From contig CM022297.1 in NCBI GenBank assembly GCA_011799875.1, forward strand, positions 76,636,488 through 76,700,487: DNA of 64,000 nucleotides, read 5' to 3'. Below, piece after piece: positions 54,096 through 64,000 of the stretch (position 1 is its first letter; every line of letters starts with the position of its first letter). Origin of the DNA: Thinopyrum elongatum. Its lineage: Eukaryota > Streptophyta > Magnoliopsida > Poales > Poaceae. A program made the position numbers and the translations under genes. The notes under the pieces are model-generated. The model made no database searches, had not been told where the DNA came from, and saw only the letters and a list, made by a program, of their open reading frames with translations.

Positions 54096-57000
54096 TTTCT
54101 GGTTGGGTCGAAATACATGGCGTGGGAGACTCGTGGGTAAAGAACGATAAGGATGGCGTGCCCGTTGCTACGGGGAAAAGAACACCTCAAATTATTCTCC
54201 ATATGAGCGAGAAGGAATGATTGAAATGTACGAAAGGGTTGTCCGGCACTGACTTACTTTGGATGATAAGGCAGGAGGACAATTTCCTCTTCCTTATTCT
54301 GTACCATGAAGTTTTCGAGGTACTCCCTAGCAGTTTTACGCTCAAAGTCGCCGAGACTCAATAAGGACTCTTGCATGTAGTATGGATCTGCCACACAGAT
54401 TTTGGAACTTCTTCTCTCTTCATGACGGAGCTCATATGTAGCGCAAAAAGGCGGATGATTGTAAAATCGAGCCGCCTTGTCAGAAACATCTCGAAGATAT
54501 GCTCAAACCGCAGGAAGAACACCTCCGCGGGCCGTGTGTCGACGTAGCACTTCCCCTCAGGCACACGAGCTGCGTATGTCGGAGATCCTAGATCCTTCGA
54601 GGCTAGTAGGCTTTTCTCAGTCCACAGTAGATGGTCGTGCAGTCTCCTGAGATCCCCTGATATTGCCTCCAGCGGTTTCGGCGGTAGCATCGGCTCGCCC
54701 GTGACATGGAACATGGCCGCACCTTTGACGGTTACACGCTCTTCAAAATCCGCCGTCTGGCTGCTATGTGCTCTGGCTTGTTTGTAGGCAGCAGAGCCTT
54801 TCTTCGCCGGTCTCCTCCTGTCCTTTTTCTTGGGCTGACCTTCCAGACCCTTCCTTAACCCCTGCCCCAGTGTTGTCGGGCTAAGCACTGTACGACCCTC
54901 GGCTAGTTGAGCCTGTGTTGAGGTGGCATCTTCAGGCATGTCCTGTGAGGATTGCATGAAGAGAGACTTCTTACAATCAACCATGCTAGGACGTTCCTGC
55001 CCGGGCAGATCATCCATCTCCTCATCAGCATGCTGATAGCCCGAGTCGTCATATGGCTGACTCATCAATTCTAAGTCATCGTCATAGGCGCCTATATTGA
55101 AGAACCGAAGAGGGTCCTCGTCCATCTCATCATCCATTCTTTGTTCTACGGGGGCGATTACATCAGCCACTATTGGACCCCCTTCCTCGCGTCGTCCGCC
55201 GCTCTCACCCGGCACTACAGGCGCTGGTAATTGCGTAGGCAGGGTGGTGGTGTTCATACCTGCTTGCTGATGTGTGGTTATTGGTGTGCTCTCGGCCGGG
55301 TCCAGACGAAGAAGATTCTTCGGCCATAGCAGCACCCAACCCTTGCAGTTTCCAAGCCGCGGCGGGGTCTCTTCGTCCTCTCCCCCTAGCCGTACTAGAG
55401 GAGGCAAATCCTCGTGCCCCAATTTCACACTCGACAAGGTAACCCTGAAGTGCCCACCGGGCATCGGCTGGCCATGGAACGTGAGTTCCAAGGGCTTCGT
55501 TATCACCGCCTTTCCCACGTCCACCTTCGGGCCTTTGATCAAGTAGAGTACGGTGCACGGGGTTTCGTCGGCCTGCAAAGACATGTCTGCGGCATAAAAC
55601 ATCCGAAAGGCAATGAAAATAGAATATTCTAGATATATGTTGGTGCAACATGTAATTACCGTGTGGGCGTCGAGCTCAGCCAAAGACGAAGGCCCGCCTA
55701 GCGCACCAGAGATTGAGGACGGGCTGCTATGAGCGGGTGCGGGAGCAGGCGCGGTTGCGTGAGCAGGTGATGGTGCCATTGTGTTGTTCACCGAGTTGCT
55801 CCCGACGAAGCTGGAAATGGGGAAATCATCTACCGTCTTGTCTGGATTTTCCTTCGTCCAGTTGATGATAGTTGGGATCAAGTTAGTAGCAAAATCATTT
55901 CTGCAGGCATCTACAGCTGCAGCGACTACCTGCTGTAGCAACTCATTTTTCTCCTCGGCTGCTTTTTTCGCGTCCTCAACTGCTTTTTTCTCGAACGCAA
56001 GCTTCACCTTCTCGTCGATGTCCGCCTGACTGAACTTCTTTTTCTGCTTCTTGGCCTCCGGGCCCTCATTGTAAAAGACCTTCCACATGGCGACGTCTCC
56101 GGCGCCGTGCACACGTCCATATTGTGGCCGCTGGTCCAAAGGGAGTCCCTTAAGTTCGTTCAAGGCCCTGTTGAGAGGGGTGTCCCACTTGGGCCTCATC
56201 GACGAAGACTGGCTTTCGGCTGCAAGCTGGTGTTGCTTGTCCTGCAGAAGGAACGTGAACCGTTTACGAATGTGTAGTCGACTTGATCAGAAGCTAAATG
56301 TAAGGTGGTAAAAGAATTATTACCAGTATTCTAATCAATTTCCTCGTGATCGGGTCCGTGTAAAAAACCTTCTTTTCCTTGTCCCACTTGTAGCGGGCCG
56401 TGATGAAGTCACACTCCAAGGGGTTGGTGAACTTCGCGAAGGGGTCTGGGAGACCCGCGGCTTCACGTTCCGCGTCCTCCTTATCCCATATGGGCCTTTT
56501 GCCAAGGTAGCCACGGCTTCCGAGGCATTGGTTCCCCGTGTTCCTTTGCTAAAGGCTCTTGAATTTCGCAGCCTTAGCCTTGGCTGCCTCGGTAGCGCAA
56601 GTGTCCTTGAACTTTTGGAACTCCTCTTCCGTAAGTGTCGGATTTTCCTCCAGAATCTTGGACAGGGGTTCCTCAGCCTGAATAGCTCGTTTCACCCTCC
56701 CTTTCCAGGAGGCCAAATCATTGCTGAACATGCCCATGGGATGATTTTTAATCTTTTTCATCTTCGGATCATCCCACGAGTGTTCTATGTCGTCATCCCG
56801 GTCGTGAAACTTGAATCTCTTGTGCAGCTTCGTCAGGAGCAACTGCTTCAAATGTTCTTTACCCCTTAAGTCATCGTCGTTGATGCTCGTGCATTCCCGT
56901 AGGATGCATCTGACTTGGTTCCTGTAGCACTTGCGAGGTTCTTCCGGCTCTAATGGCTCAAACTTGCCAGGGGCCATCTTTGTGATCACCAGTTGTCTGA

Positions 57001-57247
57001 TGCCGAGTTTGTTAGGTTTTCGTATCCTCTGCTTCTTCTGCTTCTTCTTTTCAGTAGCGGCTTCGGCGACGGTACCTTCCCCGCCGATACCTTCTCCGCC
57101 GGTATCTTCCCCTTCGGTACCTTCCCCGTCGGTCTTGGCGCCGCCATCGGTGCCGACACCGTCAGTTTCGATGTCGGCGTCAGTACCATCATCGAGGCCG
57201 CCCTGCAAACCTTGACTGTGCTTAGCAGACAAAAAGTCGAGGTACTG

Positions 57248-58846
57248 TGATTGCGGCTAGAACTACATCGGTATTTCCCCAAAGAGGAAGGGATGATGCA
57301 GCACAGCTACGGTAGGTATTTCCCTCAGTGATGAGACCAAGGTTATCGAGCCAGTAGGAGAACCACGCAACACTACGTGAACGGCACCTGCATGCAAAGA
57401 ACAAATACTTGCAACCCGACGTGTAAAAGGGGTTGTCAATCCCTTTCGGGTAGCGGCGCTAGAAATTGGCAAACGGGCGTGAGAAAGTTGTAATAGATTG
57501 ATATATGCAAATAAAAGCAAATAAAATTCAGCGAGGTATTTTTGGGTTTTTGATAATATAGATCTGAAAATAAAAGATGCAAATAAATAAAAAGGCAAAT
57601 AGCAATATAGATCTGAAAGTATATGATGGGAAAATAGACCCGGGGGCCGTAGATTTCACTAGTGGCTTCTGTCGAGAAAAATAGCAGACGGTGGGTAAAC
57701 AAATTACTGTTGGGTAATTGATAGAACTTCAAATAATCATGACGATATCCAGGCAATGATCATTATATAGGCATCACGTCCAAGATTAGTAGACCGACTC
57801 CTGCCTGCATCTACTACTATTACTCCACACATCGACCGCTATCCAGCATGCATCTAGTGTATTAAGTTCATGGAGAAACGGAGTAATGCAATAAGAACGA
57901 TGACATGATGTAGACAAGATCTATTCATGTAGGAATTAGACCCCATCTTGTTATCCTTAATGGCAACGATACATACGTGTCATTTCCCCTTCTGTCACTG
58001 GGATTGAGCACCGTAAGATTGAACCCATCACAAAGCACCTCTTCCCATGGCAAGAAAAATCGATCTAGTCGGCCTAACTAAACCAAAGATTCGAAGAAGA
58101 AATACGAGGCTATAAGTAATCATGCATATAAGAGATCAAAAGATTCAAATAACTTTCATGGATAAAAAGATAGATCTGATCATAAACTCAAAATTCATCG
58201 GATCCCAACAAACACACCGCAAAAAGAGTTACATCAAATAGATCTCCAAGAGACCATTGTATTGAGAATCAAAAGAGAGAGAGGAAGCCATCTAGCTACT
58301 AACTACGGACCCGAAGGTCAACAATGAACTACTCACATATCATCGGAGAGGCACCAATGAGGTGATGAACCCCTCCGTGATGGTGTCTAGATTGGATCTG
58401 TGGTTTCTGGAACTTGCGGCGGCTGGAATTGATTTTCGTTGACCCCCTAGGGTTTTTGGACGTCCAGGGTATTTATACAGCAAAGAGGCGGTGCAAGAGG
58501 CTGCCAAGGTGGGCACAACCCACCTGGGCACGCCTGGTCCCCCAGGCACGCCCTGGTGGGTTGTGCTCCCCTCGGAGCCCCCCTCAGGTACTTTCTTGGC
58601 CCATCGTGTGTCTTCTGGTCCAGAAAAAATCATAAAAAAGTTTCACTGTGTTTGGACTCTGTTTGGTATTGATTTTCTGCGAAGTAAAAAACAAGCAAAA
58701 AACAGCAACTGGCACTGGGCACTATGTCAATAGGTTAGTCCCAAAAAATGATATAAAGTTGCTATAAAATGATTGTAAAACATCCAAGAATGATAATATA
58801 ACAGCATGGAACAATAAAAAATCATATATACTTTGGAGACGTATCT
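57248..58846 (-). repeat. Element C 3' LTR, 1599 bp
   Basis: Plus strand TGATTGCGGCTAGAAC at the left, ...TTTGGAGACGTATCT at the right (one change from TGATACGTCTCC). Palindrome 58513-58566; TATA box near 58470-58478 (minus). Confidence 0.92.
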
Positions 58847-61320
58847 GCATCCCCAAGCTTAATTCCTGCTCGTCCTCGAGTTGGTAAATGATAAAAACAG
58901 AATTTTTGATGTGGAATGATGCCTAACATGTTCATCACATATTAGGCTCTTTATAGCATGGACATTTGGACTTTTATATGATTCAAAGCAATAGTCTAGT
59001 TTTGACATGAAGATTTCAATACTCAAGCATATCAACAAACAACCATGTCCTTCAAAATACCAATACTAAAGCAACTTATCCCTAGCCCATTATGCTCAAT
59101 CATTGATCCATTCATGAAACACACTCGCATATTAGCTACACCCAATGCTCAAGTACGATCATAGTGCCCCTTAGTTGGTGCTTTATAAGAAAAGATGGAG
59201 ACTCAAAATAAAAATTGCATAAAGTAAATAGAAAGGCCCTTCGCAGAGGGAAGTAGGGTTTTGTAGAGGTGCCAGAGCTCAAAGTGAAAAAGATAGAGAT
59301 TAGAACATTTTGGGTGGCATGCTTTTCCTGTCAACGAAAACGACCGAGTAATTCCCAACACTTTCCATGCTAGTTATATCATAGGCGGTTCACAAACAGA
59401 AAATAAAGTTTATTCCTTTTTCCACCATACTTTCACATTCCACGCCTAACCGAATCCACGGGTGCCGTCCATACCAACACTTTCCAAGGAATTTATTATT
59501 TGATAACATAAAGTAAATTCATTTTTCATTTCGGGACTGGGCATCCCTAATACCTTTGTCGTACTCTCGTGCAATGACAAGTGACTAAACACTCATCTTG
59601 AGAATAACACATCTAGCATGGAAAATATTGGCCACCCCCTGCCGCTTCATGAGCGGTACGAGCACACAAAAGAGAAATTTATTTTGAAAATTAGAGATGG
59701 CACATACAAATTTGTTTAGAATGGCACGGAAATACCGCATATAGGTAGGTATAGTGGACTCATATGGCAAAACTGGGTTTAAGGATTTTGGATGCACAAG
59801 TAGTGATCATTCTTAGCGCAAATGAAGGCTAGCAAAAGATTGAGAAGCATCCAACCAAGAAACGAAAAATCTCATAAGCGAGCATTAAGCATAACTAACA
59901 CCGAATAATGCACCACAAGTAGGATATAATTTCATTGCATAACTATTGACTTTCATGCTTGCATAGGGAATCACAAACCTTAACATCAATATTCTTACTA
60001 AGCCATAATTACTCATTAACATGACTCACATATTATATCATCATGTCGCAAAACTATTACAAGGAATCAAGTTTATTTTGTCCAATGATCTTCATGAAAG
60101 TTTTTATTATATCCCTCTTGGATATCTATCACTTTGGGTCTAATTTTATATGTTGCTTTTGATAGCTCAAACAAATCTAAGTGAAGAACATGAGCATAAA
60201 AATTTTCTTCTCTCAAAATAATTTAAGTGAAGCATGAGAGAGTTTCTTAAAAAATTTACTAACTCTCAAATAAATCTAATTGAAGCATGAGAGCATTTCT
60301 TCAAAAATACTAAAGCACACCGTGCTCAAAAAAGATACAAGTGAAGCACTAGAGCAATTCCAAAGCTCATAAAGATTTAAGTGAAGCATAGAGAGCAATT
60401 CTAACAAATCATGGCATAATTTTGGATCTCTCAAATAGGTGTGTCCAGCAAGGATACTTGACTTAAAAAGAAAATCAAAACAAGCAAAGACTTATATCAT
60501 ACAAGACGCTCCAAGCAAAACTCATGATATGTGACGAATAAAAATATAGCTCCAAGTAAAATACTGATGGTCGTTAGAAGAAAGAGGGGATGCCACTCGG
60601 GGCATCCCCAAGCTTAGTTGCTTGTTCCTCTTTTGGATAATAACTTGGGGTGCCATGGGGCATCCCCAAGCTTAGGCTTTTCTTACTCCTTATTCCTTCA
60701 TCCATCGTGATCTCACCCAAAACTTGAAAACTTCAATCACACAAAACTCAACAAAACCTTCGTGAGATCCGTTAGTATAAGAAAACTAATCTTTACTTTA
60801 AGTACTGTAGAAAACCCATTCAAATTTTGTTATTGCATTATATCTACTGTATTCTAACTTTACCATGGCTTATAACCTCCAATACAAACCATAGATTCAT
60901 CAAAATAAGCACACAATGCAAAGAAAACAGAATCTTTTAAAAACATAACAGTCTGAAAAGATATAAATTGTTCTCATACTTCTGTAACTCCAACAATTCT
61001 GAAAAATTAGGAAAACATAGACAATTTGTATATCAATCATGTGTAAAAATATTCAGAATTTTTCATCGCTTGTGTGATTTTTCAAAATTGTTTTACTGGA
61101 CGCAAAAGTTTCTGTTTTCCAACAAGATCAAATCAACTATCACCAAAGCTATCCAAAAGGCTTTACTTGGCACAAACACTAATTAAAACATTAAAAACAC
61201 AATAATAACAGTAGCATAATTGTGCAAACACTCAAGAACAGAAAGAAAAAGACAAAAATAAATTTTATTCATTGGGTTGCCTCCCAACAAGCGCTATCGT
61301 TTTATGCCCCTAGCTAGGCA
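58847..61320 (-). other. Element C 3' untranslated region with PPT
   Basis: PPT at 58847-58860 (AAGCTTGGGGATGC, minus strand) with near copies at about 60602-60615 and 60660-60675. The AAGTGAAGCA repeats are at about 60175-60410 and the block shared with element B at about 59221-59252. No coding frame; colinear with 12141-14600. Confidence 0.8.
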
Positions 61321-61447
61321 TTGATAATTTTGATGATGCTCGCATGAAAGACAAGAATTGAAACACAAAGAGAGCATCATAATACATGATACAAACACAT
61401 TTAAGTCTAACATACTTCCGATGCATAGGGATTTTATAGGGATTTTT

Positions 61448-62170
61448 TTAATCAAGACAAGCAATTTCTAGCATATGCAAATAGGAAGAAGGAAGCAACA
61501 ATAGCAATCTCAACATAACGAGAGGTAATTTAGTAACATGAAAATTTCTACAACCATATTTTCCTCTATCATAATAATTACATGCAGGATCATAATCAAA
61601 TTCAACAATATAGCTATCATATAAAATTTTCTCTTCATGATCCACATGCATAAAAGTTTTATAATCTTCCAAGATGGTGGGATTAGCATCAACTAAAGTC
61701 ATGACCTCTCCAAACCCACTTTTAGCAAAAATTTCATAAGATTGAACACTCTCCAAATATGTGGGATTATTTTTAGCTAAATTTGACACTCTTCCAAACC
61801 CACTTTTAATATTATCGCAAGCATTTTCATCATGAGGTTTAAATAAGTTTTCAAGATCATATGAAGAATCACCCCAATCATGATCATAACAATAAGTAGT
61901 GGACATAGCAATATTAGCATCCCCAAGCTTAGGGTTTTGCATATTATTAGCACAATTGACATTAATAGAGTTTATAATAACATCATTGCAATCATGCTTT
62001 TCATTCAAGGAGCTATCGTGAATCACTTCATAAATTTCTTTATCACAATTTTCAGATTCACGAATCTCAAGCAAAACTTCATAAAGATAATCTAGTGCAC
62101 TCAACTCACTAGAAATTGGTTCATCATGATTGGATCTTTTAAAAAGATTAGCAAGTGGATAGGGATCCAT
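61448..62170 (-). CDS. Element C ORF, 240 residues, unknown function
   Basis: Intact minus-strand frame; the ATG lies 225 bp inside the PBS, where gag starts in element A. It is acidic (MDPYPLANLFKRSNHDEPIS, LDYLYEVLLEIRESENCDKE). The middle has imperfect repeats around SGFG: CDNIKSGFGRVSNL and FAKSGFGEVMTLVDANPTIL. The second resembles KSGFGEVKTLTSDVPTLLDY in the protease frame of element A, so the two reading frames are related by a shared module. The C-terminus is leucine-rich (LPLVMLRLLLLLPSSYLHML), possibly a membrane segment or a late frame change. No zinc knuckle, protease or RT. A codon stretch at about 61917 also forms the PPT-like AAGCTTGGGGATGC. Confidence 0.7.
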   Translation of the reverse strand: MDPYPLANLFKRSNHDEPISSELSALDYLYEVLLEIRESENCDKEIYEVIHDSSLNEKHDCNDVIINSINVNCANNMQNPKLGDANIAMSTTYCYDHDWGDSSYDLENLFKPHDENACDNIKSGFGRVSNLAKNNPTYLESVQSYEIFAKSGFGEVMTLVDANPTILEDYKTFMHVDHEEKILYDSYIVEFDYDPACNYYDRGKYGCRNFHVTKLPLVMLRLLLLLPSSYLHMLEIACLD

Positions 62171-62394
62171 ATCAATAGATTTTTAGCAAGCGAAGATGCA
62201 AGCGTATAAAAGGCACATGGCAACACAAGCAAATAAAAGATCAAACGAGAAAAAGGCGAACGAAAAAGAGAAGGCAAATAAAATGGCAAATTTTGTGAAG
62301 TGGGGGAGATGAAAACGAGAGGCAAATGGCAAATAATGTAAATTGCAAGGAGATGAGATTTGTGATTAGGAACCTGGTAGATGTTGATGATGTC

Positions 62395-62412
62395 TCCCCG
62401 GTAACGGTGCCA
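62395..62412 (-). other. Element C primer binding site
   Basis: Minus strand TGGCACCGTTACCGGGGA, two transitions from the element A site. Confidence 0.85.
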
Positions 62413-62423
62413 GAAATTCCTTT

Positions 62424-64000
62424 TGATTGCGGCTAGAACTACGTCGGTATTTCCCCAAAGAGGAAGGGATGATGCAGCACAGCTACGGTAGGTATTTCCC
62501 TTAGTGATGAGACCAAGGTTATCGAACCAGTAGGAGAACCACGCAACACTACGTGAACGGCACCTGCACACAAAGAACAAATACTTGCAACCCGACGTGT
62601 AAAAGGGGTTGTCAATCCCTTTCGGGTAGCGGCGCCAGAAATTGGCAAACGGACGTGAGAAAGTTGTAATAGATTGATAGATGCAAATAAAAGCAAATAA
62701 AATTCAGCGAGGTATTTTTGGGTTTTTGATAATATAGATCTGAAAATAAAAGATGCAAATAAATAAAAAGGCAAATAGCAATATAGATCTGAAAGTATAT
62801 GATGGGAAAATAGACCCGGGGGCCGTAGATTTCACTAGTGGCTTCTCTCGAGAAAAATAGCATACGGTGGGTAAACAAATTACTGTTGAGCAATTTATAG
62901 AACTTCAAATAATCATGATGATATCCAGGCAATGATCATTATATAGGTATCACGTCCAAGATTAGTAGACCGACTCCTGCTTGAATCTACTACTATTACT
63001 CCACACATCGACCACTATCCAGCATGCATATAGTATATTAAGTTCATGGAGAAATGGAGTAATGCAATAAGAACGATGACATGACGTAGACAAGATCTAT
63101 TCATGTAGGAATTAGACCCCATCTTGTTATCCTTAATGGCAACGATACATACGTGTCATTTCCCCTTCTGTCACTGGGATTGAGCACCGTAAGATCGAAC
63201 CCATCACAAAGCACCTCTTCCCATGGCAAGAAAAATCGATCTAGTCGGCCTAACTAAACCAAAGATTCGAAGAAGAAATGCGAGGCTATAAGTAATCATG
63301 CATATAAGAGATCAAAAGATTCAAATAACTTTCATGGATAAAAAAATAGATCTGATCATAAACTCAAAGTTCATCGGATTCCAACAAACACATCGCAAAA
63401 AGAGTTACATCAAATAGATCTCCAAGAGACCATTGTATTGAGAATCAAAAGAGAGAGAGGAAGCCATCTAGCTACTAACTACGGACCCGAAGGTCTACAA
63501 TGAACTACTCACGCATCATCGGAGAGGCACCAATGAGGATGATGAACCCTTCTGTGATGGTGTCTAGATTGGATCTGTGGTTTCTGGAACTTGCGGCGGC
63601 TGGAATTGTATTTCGTCGACTCCCCTAGGGTTTTTGGACGTCCAGGGTATTTATAGAGCAAAGAGGCGGTGCGGGAGGCGGTCGAGGTGGGCACAACACA
63701 ACTGGACGCGCCTGGGTTCCCAGGCGCGCCCTGGTGGGTTGTGCTCCCCTCGGAGCCCCTCTCAGGTACTTTCTTGGCCCATCGTGTGTCTTCTGGTCCA
63801 GAAAAAATCACCAAAAAGTTTCGCTATGTTTGGACTCCGTTTGGTATTGATTTTCTGCGAAGTAAAAAACAAGCAAAAATAGCAACTGGCACTGGGCACT
63901 ATGTCAATAGGTTAGTCCCAAAAAATGATATAAAGGTCGTATAAAATGATTGTAAAACATCCAAGAATGATAATATAACAGCATGGAACAATAAAAACTT
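62424..64000 (-). repeat. Element C 5' LTR, cut by window end
   Basis: Colinear with 57248-58823; palindrome 63691-63744 (arms less perfect) and TATA box near 63646-63654 (minus). The outer 25 bases or so lie beyond the window. Confidence 0.92.

Larger units (their letters stand above)
47299..57247 (-). mobile_element. CACTA (En/Spm) transposon, one end in the window
   Basis: The left terminus at 47299 reads CACAGGGGAAAAGCCTATCA, a decayed CACTA end followed by subterminal repeats. CAG at 47296-47298 may be its 3-bp TSD. The minus-strand gene at 48328-57247 resembles the second gene of Triticeae CACTA elements. The element is split by Copia element D (48824-54090) and cut at 57247 by gypsy element C. 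The transposase proper would lie beyond element C, outside the window. Confidence 0.85.
48328..57247 (-). pseudogene. CACTA gene with Ulp1-like C-terminal domain, spliced, disrupted
   Basis: Minus-strand gene cut at its 5' end by element C. Proposed exons: 56324-57247 (TAG stop at 56549-56551), 55660-56241, 54258-55572 (frame change near 54390), then 54091-54167 joined across element D to 48328-48823 (TAA at 48547-48549). Introns at 56242-56323, 55573-55659 and about 54168-54257 have GT-AG ends. The protein has a KKKQKKQRIRK basic region, KFTNPLECDFITARYKWDK, an alanine/lysine coiled-coil (KLAFEKKAVEDAKKAAEEK), an acidic middle, then an Ulp1/C48-like end (HAILIVLYPRVSHAMYFDP; KPRRNDGFYLLHLMMEFRRD). 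The usual catalytic cysteine before G-[FY]-[FY] is aspartate here, so peptidase activity is doubtful. The final stop is at 48328-48330. Confidence 0.75.
57248..64000 (-). mobile_element. Gypsy element C, non-autonomous, runs off the window end
   Basis: Same LTR family as element A: 3' LTR 57248-58846, untranslated region 58847-61320, one ORF at 61448-62170, PBS 62395-62412 and 5' LTR from 62424 to beyond the window (only about 25 bases missing). The 3' region is colinear with element A, but gag-protease is replaced by an unrelated ORF. No enzyme is encoded, so mobility would depend on others. It is inserted into the CACTA gene at 57247. Confidence 0.9.

Overview
The window is intergenic DNA of a Triticeae grass, most likely wheat or a close relative. 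The evidence is an Angela/WIS/BARE-type Copia element, Athila-like Ty3/gypsy elements whose LTRs begin TGATACG, a CACTA element with 'CAGTAGCGCG' subterminal repeats, Stowaway-type MITEs with CTCCCTCC ends, and several plant L1-type LINEs. I see no host protein gene, tRNA, rRNA or CRISPR array. Family names are from memory of Triticeae repeats; termini, target site duplications (TSDs) and motifs are read from the sequence.

Layout. (1) 1-11592: an Angela-like Copia element on the minus strand, cut by the window start, with decayed gag-PR-IN-RT-RNase H. A 4.24-kb solo LTR (2044-6282, TSD ATCAT) sits between its integrase and RT parts. (2) 11593-18545: gypsy element A, minus strand, non-autonomous (gag-protease only). 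Angela is inserted in its 3' LTR. (3) 18546-30752: a small Copia/TRIM-like LTR fragment, then a 1.48-kb non-autonomous LINE-type element (18996-30752) split by the complete gypsy element B (19482-29756, plus strand, 10275 bp, TSD GGCAC). B has both LTRs, PBS, PPT, broken gag, a long PR-RT-RNase H frame, integrase and a separate third ORF. (4) 30767-46371: an old tandem duplication of about 6 kb with internal sub-repeats and no gene. Each copy has its own insertions: LINE fragments, a hAT-like element and a small solo LTR in unit 1; Stowaway MITEs and a 5.06-kb LINE (39141-44204, 15-bp TSD) in unit 2. The copies serve as empty sites for each other. (5) 46372-57247: a LINE fragment, then a CACTA element (47299-57247, minus strand, cut at its far end) whose spliced gene is split by a Copia element with 179-bp LTRs (48824-54090, TSD CGTAG). 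(6) 57248-64000: gypsy element C, minus strand, same LTR family as A, inserted in the CACTA gene. It carries one unrelated ORF in place of gag-pol and runs off the window end.

How the parts relate. A and C share LTRs, PBS and 3' untranslated region with each other. Conserved untranslated blocks, a GC-rich palindrome about 36 bp upstream of the LTR TATA box, and PPT-like motifs are also shared with the autonomous-type element B. The simplest reading is that A and C are non-autonomous partners using B-like proteins. The palindrome-plus-TATA arrangement recurs inside B ahead of its third ORF, suggesting a separate promoter there. Other points of note are a CACTA-borne small protein combining an RNase H1-type hybrid-binding domain with a membrane segment, and the uncharacterised ORF of element C.
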